A stretch of 64,000 nt of DNA from Candidatus Peregrinibacteria bacterium (GTDB lineage: Bacteria > Patescibacteriota > Gracilibacteria > Peribacterales > Peribacteraceae): NCBI GenBank assembly GCA_018648865.1, contig JABGQH010000013.1, forward strand, positions 124,001 to 188,000, given 5' to 3'. Positions 1 through 7,980 of this stretch are shown here, in pieces (the stretch's first letter is position 1; each line of letters begins with the position of its first letter). The translations under genes and the position numbers were made by a program. A model generated the notes under the pieces. The model was not told the DNA's origin, did not search any database, and saw only the letters and a list, made by a program, of their open reading frames with translations.

Positions 1-492
1 GAAGAAATGCAACCATGGATAACTGGTGGTGGCTCAGTTTTAGAAGTTCACCGTGATAAATTTATTCCAAGTGAAACTCCATCTATGTTCGAAGCCGGTA
101 CACCACCAATTGCAGAAGCTATTGGACTTGCCGAGTCGATTAAATGGATAAATATGTATGAATGGAAAGATATTCAGGAGTACGAAAGCTCTCTTATCTC
201 TTATGCAACAGAGGAGATGAATAAGATTTCAAGCCTTAAGATTCTTGGTAGCAATAACAAGCATGGATGTATTAGTTTTATATTAGATGGTATTCACCCA
301 CATGACGTCGCAGATATCGCAGGGGAGATGGATGTTTCTATTAGAGCCGGAAACCACTGTGCGATGCCTCTGCATACTGCACTTGGGATACCTGCAAGTA
401 ATCGTATGTCTATAGCTTTGTATAATAAAAAGGAAGACATTGATTTACTTATTAAAGCTATAAACAAAGCAATAACCATATTCTCCAAATAG
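1..492 (+). CDS. sufS: Cysteine desulfurase SufS, 3' part only
   Basis: This is the C-terminal part of a SufS-type PLP-dependent cysteine desulfurase, which takes sulfur from cysteine for Fe-S cluster assembly. The reading frame is open from base 1, so the 5' half, including the PLP lysine, lies outside the window; the ATG at 7 is internal. FEAGTP and RAGNHCAMPLH are family signatures, and the Cys in the second motif (residue 118 counted from that ATG) is the persulfide-forming residue. Only 3 nt separate its stop from sufU, so the two are probably co-transcribed. The family assignment is very likely; SufS rather than NifS/IscS rests on the short HCAMP loop and the sufU partner. Confidence 0.93.
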   Translation, partial: EEMQPWITGGGSVLEVHRDKFIPSETPSMFEAGTPPIAEAIGLAESIKWINMYEWKDIQEYESSLISYATEEMNKISSLKILGSNNKHGCISFILDGIHPHDVADIAGEMDVSIRAGNHCAMPLHTALGIPASNRMSIALYNKKEDIDLLIKAINKAITIFSK

Positions 493-495
493 AAA

Positions 496-915
496 ATGGA
501 TATTTATGCAGACAACATCCTAGACCATTACAAAAGACCCAGAGGTAAGGATGAATCATTGTGTGTTAATGAGCAGAGGTCCTGCCATTCTGAAAAGAAT
601 CCATCATGTGGAGACTCATTAATTATGGAATTAGAAATTGATAATGGAATAGTAAAAATTAAATGGAATGGATCAGGCTGCGCAATAAGCCAAGCTGCAA
701 TATCTCTTCTATCTGAAGAAATTGAAGGTAAAACAGAAGAGGAAATACTTAAACTTAATAAAAAAGACATAATAAAGATGCTCGGCGTGCCAATTAGTAC
801 TAGCCGAATTAAGTGTGCGCTACTTTGTTTGCACACAATTAAAAACACAATTAAAAAATCAAAAGGAGAAGTTCTAAATAAATGGGAAGATACATTAGAA
901 ATCGACCATGAATAA
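496..915 (+). CDS. sufU: SufU-like Fe-S assembly / sulfur acceptor protein
   Basis: A 139-aa SufU/IscU-fold protein, the zinc-dependent sulfur acceptor that relays persulfide from SufS. Its three conserved cysteines are visible in NPSCGD (C38), GSGCAIS (C62) and RIKCALL (C107), with the Asp next to the first. The insertion typical of SufU compared with IscU is present between the second and third Cys. The start follows the sufS stop by 3 nt and has no Shine-Dalgarno. The sufBCD genes lie about 51 kb away in the window, so the pathway is split. High confidence. Confidence 0.92.
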   Translation: MDIYADNILDHYKRPRGKDESLCVNEQRSCHSEKNPSCGDSLIMELEIDNGIVKIKWNGSGCAISQAAISLLSEEIEGKTEEEILKLNKKDIIKMLGVPISTSRIKCALLCLHTIKNTIKKSKGEVLNKWEDTLEIDHE

Positions 916-940
916 CTTTATATATTAAAGACCTTTGCAT

Positions 941-946
941 TATAGT
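941..946 (+). promoter_or_regulatory. Possible -10 box for the tRNA-Thr transcript
   Basis: TATAGT lies about 10 nt upstream of the tRNA-like relic at 956 and is the best -10 candidate ahead of the tRNA. No convincing -35 is visible. If used, the relic and palindrome would form the 5' leader of the precursor tRNA. Confidence 0.35.
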
Positions 947-955
947 TTCAACAAC

Positions 956-994
956 GCCGCCCTAGCCCTGCCTGCCGGCAGGCAGGTCAGTGGT
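956..994 (+). repeat. tRNA 5'-end relic split by a 20-nt palindrome
   Basis: Bases 956-966 plus 987-994 together match the first 19 nt of the functional tRNA-Thr at 1009. Between them, at 967-986, sits the perfect palindrome CCTGCCTGCCGGCAGGCAGG. Downstream of 994 the similarity to the tRNA stops. It looks like a truncated tRNA copy with a short GC-rich palindrome placed in its D-arm. I saw no other copy of this palindrome in the window. Confidence 0.75.
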
Positions 995-1008
995 TACACT
1001 ACACCATC

Positions 1009-1080
<72 letters not shown>

Positions 1081-1083
<3 letters not shown>

Positions 1084-1123
1084 CGAAGTACTGCTCGCAA
1101 ACTCGCAGACTACGTGGCACCGC
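1081..1123 (+). repeat. Hairpin directly 3' of tRNA-Thr
   Basis: Starting at the encoded CCA, CCACGAAG pairs imperfectly with CTACGTGG and an inner CTGC pairs with GCAG; GCACCGCCA follows. The same layout (tRNA CCA, hairpin, GCACCGCCA) recurs after the tRNA-Ser at 19349. It may be a processing or termination structure, or a small repeat tied to tRNA 3' ends. There is no T-run for a classical terminator. Confidence 0.45.
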
Positions 1124-1338
1124 CATCATCGCACGAATATTTCTAAAGCAGTATCGAAACAGACCATCTAATTACTTATCTTATTCGACTTTGTCCAAAT
1201 ATATGAAGTAACAGCAAAATAAGACAAAAATACCCGTCTGTTTCCTTGACGAGTCTGCTTCACATCCATAAAGTCACACAGCTGATTCCTCAGCATCCTA
1301 TTTTTTACAAGGAGCTGGGCTTACCCAAGAATCAAATT

Positions 1339-1911
1339 ATGACAATACTTTCACCATCTTCAGAAGATACACGTATATACGAGGTAACAATCTTGTATCC
1401 ATATAAACTTAATCAGAAAGAGGAAAAGCAGATACTAGATGAGGTATCTACTGTTTTTGAAGAAGCAGGAGCAAAACTAATTGAATCTGACATGTGGGGA
1501 AGACGTGGTTTGGCTTACACAATTGAAGGACACGACGAAGGCAACTTCGCAATTTTCTACTACGAAATGGATCCTCTAAAAGTAAGAGAAGCAGATGAAG
1601 CAATGCTTATCATCCCTGGTGTACTAAGACATATGATTGTAAAGCCACCAAAAGGATATGAGCTTGTTAAATACTCTGATCAACACAAGAAATGGATGAA
1701 AGAAAGAGAAACAGAATCTGAGCGCAAAGGTAGAGAAAGAGAAGAAGAAATTAAGAGAAGAGTCGCAGAGAAAGCAAAAAGACAGGTAAAGAGGAATGAT
1801 GAACAAAAAAAGGCAACCAAAGAAAATATCTCTGAAAAGAGTCCTGTAAAAAAGGAAAAGCTTTCCGAAGAACTAGATAAGATTATTTCCGATGATGAAC
1901 TAAACCTATAA
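1339..1911 (+). CDS. rpsF: 30S ribosomal protein S6 with long charged tail
   Basis: S6 binds S18 in the platform of the 30S subunit. The S6 fold spans YEVTILYPY through RHMIVKPP. The track starts at a TTG at 1246, but the 31 residues it adds resemble no S6, so I use the in-frame ATG at 1339, giving 190 aa. The last ~85 residues are a Lys/Glu-rich, probably helical or disordered extension (EREEEIKRRVAEKAKRQ), longer than in most S6 proteins. rpsR follows after 26 nt. The usual ssb gene between S6 and S18 is absent. Confidence 0.93.
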   Translation: MTILSPSSEDTRIYEVTILYPYKLNQKEEKQILDEVSTVFEEAGAKLIESDMWGRRGLAYTIEGHDEGNFAIFYYEMDPLKVREADEAMLIIPGVLRHMIVKPPKGYELVKYSDQHKKWMKERETESERKGREREEEIKRRVAEKAKRQVKRNDEQKKATKENISEKSPVKKEKLSEELDKIISDDELNL

Positions 1912-1937
1912 ACCCGTATTTATACTCCCCAAGTGCA

Positions 1938-2165
1938 ATGAAGAAAGAACGTCGAACCGATCCACGATCAAAAAAATGCCCCTTCTGTGACAAGGGAGTA
2001 AAATATATCGACTGGAAAGATTATCCAACTCTAAAAACATATACTGATTATTTTGGGAATATAATGAAGCGTTACTACTCTGGAGTTTGCTTAAAGCACC
2101 AGAAAATGCTTAAAAACTCTATTGAGCGTTCCAGATTTATGGGAATGTTAGCATATAGAAAATAA
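1938..2165 (+). CDS. rpsR: 30S ribosomal protein S18
   Basis: A 75-aa S18, the S6 partner on the 30S platform. It keeps a zinc-type set of ligands (CPFC near the N-terminus and CLKH near residue 51) and the family core IDWKDYPTLKTY. TATACT at 1921-1926 ends 11 nt before the ATG, so it may also have its own near-leaderless promoter behind rpsF. High confidence. Confidence 0.95.
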   Translation: MKKERRTDPRSKKCPFCDKGVKYIDWKDYPTLKTYTDYFGNIMKRYYSGVCLKHQKMLKNSIERSRFMGMLAYRK

Positions 2166-2169
2166 GAAA

Positions 2170-2260
2170 AGCTTTAAGCGGTTAGCTATAAGCTGTTAGC
2201 AAATATTTGTATGTTGATGTTTTTTGTAAAATTGCTTAAAGCTAAAAGCTCATAGCTCAA
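2170..2260. repeat. AGCTTTAAGC-type low-complexity repeat cluster
   Basis: The rpsR-yebC spacer is built from variants of the AAGCTTAAAGCT unit (AGCTTTAAGCGGTTAGC, GCTTAAAGCTAAAAGCTC), which is self-complementary and can fold many ways. The same units recur at 20783, 23193, 23575, 25919, 25994 and inside a gene at 40427. Next to it, 2296-2330 carries another short unit (CTGTTTTACTGCTTCACTG) seen again at 13512 and 20812. Confidence 0.7.
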
Positions 2261-2321
2261 TATACCCCCCACCCTATATTTAAGATGTAAAAGCTACTGT
2301 TTTACTGCTTCACTGTTTTAC

Positions 2322-2330
2322 TGCTACACT
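2322..2330 (+). promoter_or_regulatory. Extended -10 for yebC, leaderless spacing
   Basis: TGCTACACT: an extended -10 (TGn) whose last base is 6 nt before the ATG at 2337. Transcription would start on the start codon itself. Confidence 0.6.
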
Positions 2331-2336
2331 CATTTC

Positions 2337-3077
2337 ATGTCCGGTCACAGTAAATGGAGCAGCATCAAGCATAAAAAGGGAGCAGCAGACGCAAAAAGAG
2401 GAAAAATCTTTACGCGTCATGCTCGTCTTGTAGAAATGGCAGCAAGAGAAGGTGGTGGAGATCCTAGTATGAATCCAAACCTAGCATCTGCTATAGAGAA
2501 TGCGAAAGCAGACAATGTACCAAATGCAAATATTGATAGAGCTGTGAAAAAGGGTTCAGGAGAACTAAAAGGAGATGCAATAGAAGCAGTAACCTACGAA
2601 GCATACGCACCAGGTGGTGCAGCATTTGTAATTGAGTGTCTTACAGATAACAAGAATCGAACATTAAGCAATGTTAGATCAACAATAGAGAAGAGAGGTG
2701 GTAAATGGGCAGAGAGTGGATCTGTATTATTTATGTTTGATAGAAAAGGAGTAGTAATCACTACTGCCAAGCTAGATGAAGACACTGAATTAGCAATAAT
2801 AGATGCAGGAGCTGAAGATATGGAACAGTCAGGAGAAATCATGTCTATAACAACAAGTGCAAATGACTGTGCGAAGGTACGAAATGCACTAAAGGAAAGA
2901 GGAATAAATGTTAAAGAAGCAGGGCTAAAATATATTGCGAAACAAGATGTTCCAATTTCTGATGAGACTACAGCAGCAAAGCTGTTAGCTTTTATGGAAG
3001 CGATAGAAGAAGATGATGATGTTTCCGAAATTCATACAAACGCAAACATAGACGATGCAATTGTAGAAAACATGTAG
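2337..3077 (+). CDS. yebC: YebC/PmpR/TACO1 family protein
   Basis: A 246-aa full-length YebC family member. The N-terminal MSGHSKWSSIKHKKGAADAK and the EGGGDP and NVPNANIDRAVKKG stretches are diagnostic. Members are described as DNA-binding regulators in some bacteria and as translation factors helping ribosomes through proline stretches in others; the sequence does not decide which. The start is fixed by the conserved N-terminus and by the extended -10 just upstream. It is convergent with the penicillin-binding protein, with 2 nt between the stops. Confidence 0.95.
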   Translation: MSGHSKWSSIKHKKGAADAKRGKIFTRHARLVEMAAREGGGDPSMNPNLASAIENAKADNVPNANIDRAVKKGSGELKGDAIEAVTYEAYAPGGAAFVIECLTDNKNRTLSNVRSTIEKRGGKWAESGSVLFMFDRKGVVITTAKLDEDTELAIIDAGAEDMEQSGEIMSITTSANDCAKVRNALKERGINVKEAGLKYIAKQDVPISDETTAAKLLAFMEAIEEDDDVSEIHTNANIDDAIVENM

Positions 3078-3079
3078 AT

Positions 3080-6000
3080 CTATCTAACGATTATCTCTAC
3101 CTCTTCACTTGTTGTATTTTTTGCCATATCTTCTGCAACTACGCGAATTGTATGAGCACCAGTACTTATATCTTCTAATTTATATTCAAGTTCAAATGGA
3201 TCGCTTGGCTTAGTAGTTAGTAGCACATCATCTAAATAAAATTGAACATATTTGATCGCGCCATTTTGATCACGAGCCTCTGCCTTTATTCTTATGCTTG
3301 ATCCCTCTGAAACTATTTCTCCTTTTTTAGGAGAAACAATTTGAACTGCAGGAGGGATATTATCCTCTTCAAAGCGGAATTTAACTGTATCTATAACTGT
3401 ATTAAAATATTCATCTACCAGAGTAATTTGTAGTGTATGTAGCCCTGATTCCCTTATAGATCGTGGGACACGAAGAGGTACCTCCATAGAATCACCAGTT
3501 GAGCTCTCTACTGTCTTACCATCGATTGCGTAAATTACCTCTCTTACACTTGATCCAACTTCGTATCTAATACGTGGCTTGAAAACAGGATAAGTAGCAG
3601 TGCCACCATCAGGTGGGAAAATGATGGATACTTCTGGCTGCTCAGTACGCCCAGGAGTCATAGAAAGAGAACACTCCTCTGTTGGAGCCCTAGGCAAAGG
3701 AATAATCGCACCAGAGTGATCCAGCGCCGCATACCAAAGATCCATTTGTTCATCGGCCCATTCCTGAACTCCTTCTTCCCACAATGGCCATCTGTCTGGC
3801 AACAGACTAGTAACAACCAAGAAGCTACCAGATTCCCTAGTATTTGAAGGACACTCCTCTGATGCAAGTAATCTCGTAACCTTGTCTACAATTAACTGCT
3901 GACATGCAGTGTCTGATTCAGTAGGTGCATTCTCTTGTAAGAATACATCTGATCTACGGAACTCAACTGGGGTACAGGAAGTTGGAAATTGGCCAGATAA
4001 TAGAGAGACCTGAGGACGTACAACTCCTTCTGGGACAGGGAAAGTGTCAGTTTTTCCAGATAATTTTCTATGAGCTCTAATCATATAGTCTCTCCAGATA
4101 GGACTTGCAGTATTTAATCCTCCTGCTTTGTCGAACAAGGCAGAGCTATTTGCATTACCTGCCCATACACCTGTAACTAGGTTTGGAGTGTATCCAATTA
4201 GCCATGCATTATCTGGTTTTAATAAAGTACAAAAACCAGTTTTTTCATCACGCTCTAAACATTTGTTGCTAGTCCCAGTTTTCGCAGCGGTTTGATAGCC
4301 CGGAATAGTAAGCTGAGAGCGCCAATAGTCCTCTGGTCTAGCATCCTCATCACTTAGGATTGAAGTAATTTGATATGCAACACGTGGATCAATTACTTCC
4401 TCTTCTGTTTGATCGCTTTCATACAATATATTTCCATGATTATCTGTGATTCTCTTTATTCCAATGATTGGGCGATAAACTCCTTGGCGAGCAAATGTGT
4501 TATATCCTTGAACCATTTCATACAAAGGAGTCTCTGCCGCACCTAGGGCCAAAGGCCAACCATATTCAAACCCATCTGCTCTTTGTGCAGAAAGCTCATC
4601 TCGCAAATCATGTGGAGATGAAATACCAAGAGAGCTAGCTAGGGCTAAGATTGTATTTTCTCCACCACCAAGAAAAAATGCCTTTGCAGCAGGCACATTT
4701 CTAGATGCGCCAAGTGCATTACGCATTGTCATTAATCCATTAAACTTTCCATCAAAATTTTGTGGCTCGTCTTCTCCTATTTTTGTTGGAACATCATAAA
4801 TAGGAGTTGCGGGGTTATACCCCTTTAGAAATGCTGCAGCATAAACAATAGGCTTAAAACTAGATCCTGGCTGCCTTGGTGCCTGCATCATATCTATCTT
4901 TCCTCCATTTTCTGTGTCGTTGTAATCTGTATTACCTACGTACGAAAGTATCTCTCCAGTTTTCTGATCCACAGAAAGTAGTGCAATGTTGTTTGCACCA
5001 TGCCTATCTAAAATATCTTCACGATGGAAAGCTACTACATCTTCTGCAATTTGCTGCAACTCCCAATCCAGAGTCGTCTCTATTTGTAATCCTCCATGCT
5101 CAAAGAAATCTGAGCTTGCAGAATTAGCAAGTAGCTCCTCTGCTTGTTCACGGATCCACAAAACAAAATGTGGTGCTCTTATGTTTTCCCTAGATGGTTG
5201 AAATTCTATTAATCTCAACTCTTCTAGCGCAGATAATTTTTGTGCCTCTGTAATATATTCTTGGTTTTGCATGTTCTGTAAAACCTGATCTGTTCTACCG
5301 CCTATATACAAAGTTGTAGATCCTGTGCCTACCATTCCTCCTAACAAACCTATACGAATATCCTGCCCGTCTATTTGTGAAACTTCTGTAATACTACCGT
5401 CTATTATTGATTGTGATACAGCATCCGAAACAGAGGTCCTAACATGTTTTCCATATGGGCTAAAATATGTAGGACGTTGAGGCAAAGAAGCAAGCACTGA
5501 TGACTCAGCTAATGTAAGGCCAGAAGCAGAGTGACTAAAGTATCTTTGACTAGCTTGCTCTATTCCATATGCATTCTGCCCAAAAGAAATCCAATTTAAA
5601 TATAGTTCTAGGAGCATATCTTTTTCATATTTATTCTCTAGCTGGCACCCCAAAACTATTTCTTTAATTTTTCTGTGGTAGCGATTGTCATTTAATAAAT
5701 TTAGTGAGTTTCTGGCTAACTGACGAGTAATAGTGGAACCACCTCCAGCTTTACCAAGCAAGAAGATTGCACGCCCTATAGCGCGAATATCCAAACAACC
5801 ACGATCATAATATCTTTCATCTTCTATCGCTATGATCGCATTTTTAACAGAATCTGGAATATGCTTATCTTCTATATATGTACGATCTTCCTCTCCAAAA
5901 AGTCGATATAACTCCGTTCCATTGCGATCAACGATTACTGAGCTCTGTGAAATAAGTAAATTCTTCGGATCATCTATGCGTGGCAATGTTATCCAAAGAA

Positions 6001-6256
6001 ATAGAAAATATATAACTAATAAAGAACCTATTATTGCAGAACTCTTTAATAAAATGATCTTCCAATTACGACTAGAAAATAACCATCGTAAAAAAGAAAT
6101 CAAGAAAGACCACACTATAATCAATGGTTCAGCTAAGAGTCTTAAAAGCCCACCCTTATAAAAGGAGCGTCCTTTGCGGAAAGTTAAATTCTTCATACGA
6201 CAATGAATGCTTTTCCCTCTGCCATAGAGTCGCCGTTTTTGAAAATTTGGAGTCAT
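3080..6256 (-). CDS. Bifunctional penicillin-binding protein (GT51 + transpeptidase) with Ig-like tails
   Basis: A 1058-aa class A PBP that polymerises and cross-links peptidoglycan at the outer face of the membrane. Order: basic cytoplasmic N-terminus; hydrophobic segments near 40-60 and a TM near 70-90; a GT51 glycosyltransferase with IEDERYYDRG (catalytic Glu about 145) and GGGSTITRQLARN; a transpeptidase with GSSFKPIVYA (SxxK), SRN and KTGTSNK; then two Ig-like/bacterial-Ig domains in the last ~200 residues (VSIIFPPDGG..., VQIVSPKKGE...). It resembles PbpC/PBP1A proteins with added surface domains. The start could instead be Met21 (6196). Confidence 0.92.
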   Translation of the reverse strand: MTPNFQKRRLYGRGKSIHCRMKNLTFRKGRSFYKGGLLRLLAEPLIIVWSFLISFLRWLFSSRNWKIILLKSSAIIGSLLVIYFLFLWITLPRIDDPKNLLISQSSVIVDRNGTELYRLFGEEDRTYIEDKHIPDSVKNAIIAIEDERYYDRGCLDIRAIGRAIFLLGKAGGGSTITRQLARNSLNLLNDNRYHRKIKEIVLGCQLENKYEKDMLLELYLNWISFGQNAYGIEQASQRYFSHSASGLTLAESSVLASLPQRPTYFSPYGKHVRTSVSDAVSQSIIDGSITEVSQIDGQDIRIGLLGGMVGTGSTTLYIGGRTDQVLQNMQNQEYITEAQKLSALEELRLIEFQPSRENIRAPHFVLWIREQAEELLANSASSDFFEHGGLQIETTLDWELQQIAEDVVAFHREDILDRHGANNIALLSVDQKTGEILSYVGNTDYNDTENGGKIDMMQAPRQPGSSFKPIVYAAAFLKGYNPATPIYDVPTKIGEDEPQNFDGKFNGLMTMRNALGASRNVPAAKAFFLGGGENTILALASSLGISSPHDLRDELSAQRADGFEYGWPLALGAAETPLYEMVQGYNTFARQGVYRPIIGIKRITDNHGNILYESDQTEEEVIDPRVAYQITSILSDEDARPEDYWRSQLTIPGYQTAAKTGTSNKCLERDEKTGFCTLLKPDNAWLIGYTPNLVTGVWAGNANSSALFDKAGGLNTASPIWRDYMIRAHRKLSGKTDTFPVPEGVVRPQVSLLSGQFPTSCTPVEFRRSDVFLQENAPTESDTACQQLIVDKVTRLLASEECPSNTRESGSFLVVTSLLPDRWPLWEEGVQEWADEQMDLWYAALDHSGAIIPLPRAPTEECSLSMTPGRTEQPEVSIIFPPDGGTATYPVFKPRIRYEVGSSVREVIYAIDGKTVESSTGDSMEVPLRVPRSIRESGLHTLQITLVDEYFNTVIDTVKFRFEEDNIPPAVQIVSPKKGEIVSEGSSIRIKAEARDQNGAIKYVQFYLDDVLLTTKPSDPFELEYKLEDISTGAHTIRVVAEDMAKNTTSEEVEIIVR

Positions 6257-6326
6257 TACGAAAGAGGCTTAAGTGTAAGACTAGAGAGCAATTTTCGCAA
6301 TCGAAGTATGAGAAACAGAGATTTCG

Positions 6327-6335
6327 TGCTATAAT
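6327..6335 (+). promoter_or_regulatory. Extended -10 TGCTATAAT, leaderless spacing
   Basis: A consensus extended -10 whose last T is 6 nt before the ATG at 6342, so the predicted transcript begins at the A of the start codon. It is the clearest example of the pattern in this window. Confidence 0.75.
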
Positions 6336-6341
6336 TAACTG

Positions 6342-6680
6342 ATGATTCAGACATTTTTATCAAAAATAACTACCTATTTAGTACCGCGCGCAAGCGCTGG
6401 GACATTAAGTACAGGGGGGTTCGGTATAGAAGCAGAGGCAGGAGTACTTACTTCCGAAGATATATTGTTAAATATAATTAACGTTGGAGTGGGTACTGTA
6501 TCAGTTGTATGCTCTGCGATATTTATCGCAGGAGCGTTCTTTTTTGCATCCTCTGCAGGGAATGACCAAAGAAAATCATTAGGAAAAGACCTAATGGTTG
6601 GTGCAATTATGGGGATCGCGATTATTGCCGCAGCAAAAGGAATCATAAATCTAACGTACTCTTTCTTGTATGCTGCTTAA
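6342..6680 (+). CDS. Small two-TM protein, VirB2/TrbC pilin-like
   Basis: A 112-aa protein with two hydrophobic helices near residues 47-70 and 82-107 separated by a short polar loop (SSAGNDQRKSLGKD). That layout matches small VirB2/TrbC-type pilin subunits and related small membrane proteins common in CPR genomes. No VirB4, VirB6 or relaxase gene lies nearby, so a secretion role is only a guess. The consensus leaderless promoter suggests strong expression. A TPR gene follows closely. Confidence 0.55.
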   Translation: MIQTFLSKITTYLVPRASAGTLSTGGFGIEAEAGVLTSEDILLNIINVGVGTVSVVCSAIFIAGAFFFASSAGNDQRKSLGKDLMVGAIMGIAIIAAAKGIINLTYSFLYAA

Positions 6681-6701
6681 GCATGAGTAGAATATAGGGT
6701 G

Positions 6702-7298
6702 ATGCCTCACCCACAATCCTCAACAAGAATTATCGAGCGACTAGAAAAAGCTGAACAGCTAAAGATGGAAGGCAAATTTGAAGCAGCTTTAAAAATGCTA
6801 GAGGATTTATTAATAGAAGACCCAGAGAACGTATCTGCGCTAGAAGAGATAGCAGACAACGAACTTAGCCTAGAGAACTACAACCGTGCAGAGGCAGCAG
6901 CAGCACAAGCCGTAGAAATAGATGAAAAAAGCTACACAGGGCACTACATACTTGGCTTCTTGTTCTCTCAAAAGAATCAATGGCAAGTAGCTGTGGATCA
7001 CTTTCAAAATTCAAATAAGTTAAAAAGTAACAACGCAGAAATATTAAGATGTCTAGGATGGTCGCTATTTAATATGGGCAGAAGAGCTCAAGGAGTAGTT
7101 ACCCTAGAAAGAGCTCTTAATCTAGACGATACAAACGTACTTACCTTCTGTGATTTAGGAGTCGCCTACCTACAAACAAACAATCCAAAAAAAGCTAAAG
7201 ATCTATTCCAAAAGGCTTTAGAAATCTCGCCTGACAATCAGCGTGTACGCGAATGTGTACAAGCAATTGAGCAATACGAACATGCTACTAAAAATTAA
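6702..7298 (+). CDS. Tetratricopeptide repeat protein
   Basis: A roughly 198-aa soluble protein made almost wholly of TPR units (for example GRRAQGVVTLERALNLDD, NPKKAKDLFQKALEISPDN), a scaffold for protein-protein contacts. The track starts at the GTG at 6699; I prefer the adjacent ATG at 6702 because TAGAAT (6688-6693) then ends 8 nt upstream. It follows the VirB2-like gene by about 20 nt. No catalytic domain is seen, and the partner is unknown. Confidence 0.85.
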   Translation: MPHPQSSTRIIERLEKAEQLKMEGKFEAALKMLEDLLIEDPENVSALEEIADNELSLENYNRAEAAAAQAVEIDEKSYTGHYILGFLFSQKNQWQVAVDHFQNSNKLKSNNAEILRCLGWSLFNMGRRAQGVVTLERALNLDDTNVLTFCDLGVAYLQTNNPKKAKDLFQKALEISPDNQRVRECVQAIEQYEHATKN

Positions 7299-7322
7299 AT
7301 ATCAATCACTAAATAAATATTC

Positions 7323-7835
7323 CTATTGAATCAATATACTAGAAGGCTTGTATGCACGTGCTGCTAGTTCTTTGTCTAAAGCAAGTACACCAGGACCATT
7401 GTCTCCAAGAATAGTCATTTTATCTATTAACTCTTGTGCGCCTTCTTCTTCTTCTACTTGCTCATCGATGTACCAAGTTAGAAAACTCTGAAAAGCAAAA
7501 TCTTTTTCTTTCTGTGCTAGGTCAAAAAGATCATTTATACATCCTGAGATATGTTTTTCATGCTCTAGTCCTGCTTTTACCATATCTAGTGGTGATCCGA
7601 ATTCTTTGGCAGGTTTTTCTATAGCATCCAGTTCTACTTCTCCGCCTCTTCTAAGTAAATGGATCTGAAAGCCCATAGCATGATCTATTTCTTCTTGTGC
7701 CTGAACCGTCATCCAATTTTGAAGTCCTGGGAAGCCCTTGCTACCTGCGTAGCTCGCAATTGCTAAATATAAGTAAGCAGAAAATAGCTCCTCGTTAATC
7801 TGTTTGTTAATTGCGGATTGGATTGTAGGATTCAT
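7323..7835 (-). CDS. ftnA: Ferritin (bacterial non-heme, FtnA type)
   Basis: An iron-storage ferritin of about 170 aa. Ferroxidase-site residues are visible: Glu in NKQINEELFSAYLYL, EEIDHAMGF (Glu and His), Glu in LEHEKH and Gln/Glu in IDEQVEEEEG. The track begins 12 codons earlier (7871), but MNPTIQSAINKQINEELFSAY is the usual ferritin N-terminus, so I start at 7835; a TATTCT box lies 10 nt upstream of that ATG. With the SUF genes in the window it indicates active iron handling. Confidence 0.93.
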   Translation of the reverse strand: MNPTIQSAINKQINEELFSAYLYLAIASYAGSKGFPGLQNWMTVQAQEEIDHAMGFQIHLLRRGGEVELDAIEKPAKEFGSPLDMVKAGLEHEKHISGCINDLFDLAQKEKDFAFQSFLTWYIDEQVEEEEGAQELIDKMTILGDNGPGVLALDKELAARAYKPSSILIQ

Positions 7836-7967
7836 AGTGGATTGGAGAATAAAGCAAGCACAGTGTATCACAATATGAAGTGTCTATTCCTAATAGAAGA
7901 GGATAAATACTTAAAATAATTATTAGCTAAAATTAATCTACCAGATTCCACTTAATTTTAGTTCCTG

Positions 7968-7973
7968 TATACT
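7968..7973 (+). promoter_or_regulatory. -10 TATACT for ftsX, leaderless spacing
   Basis: TATACT ends 7 nt before the ATG at 7981; no ribosome-binding site can fit between them. Confidence 0.55.
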
Positions 7974-7980
7974 AGATTCC

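Noticed and set aside
1246-1338. N-terminal extension of rpsF from a TTG start
   Set aside because: The added 31 residues do not resemble S6, and an ATG is present exactly before the S6 fold.
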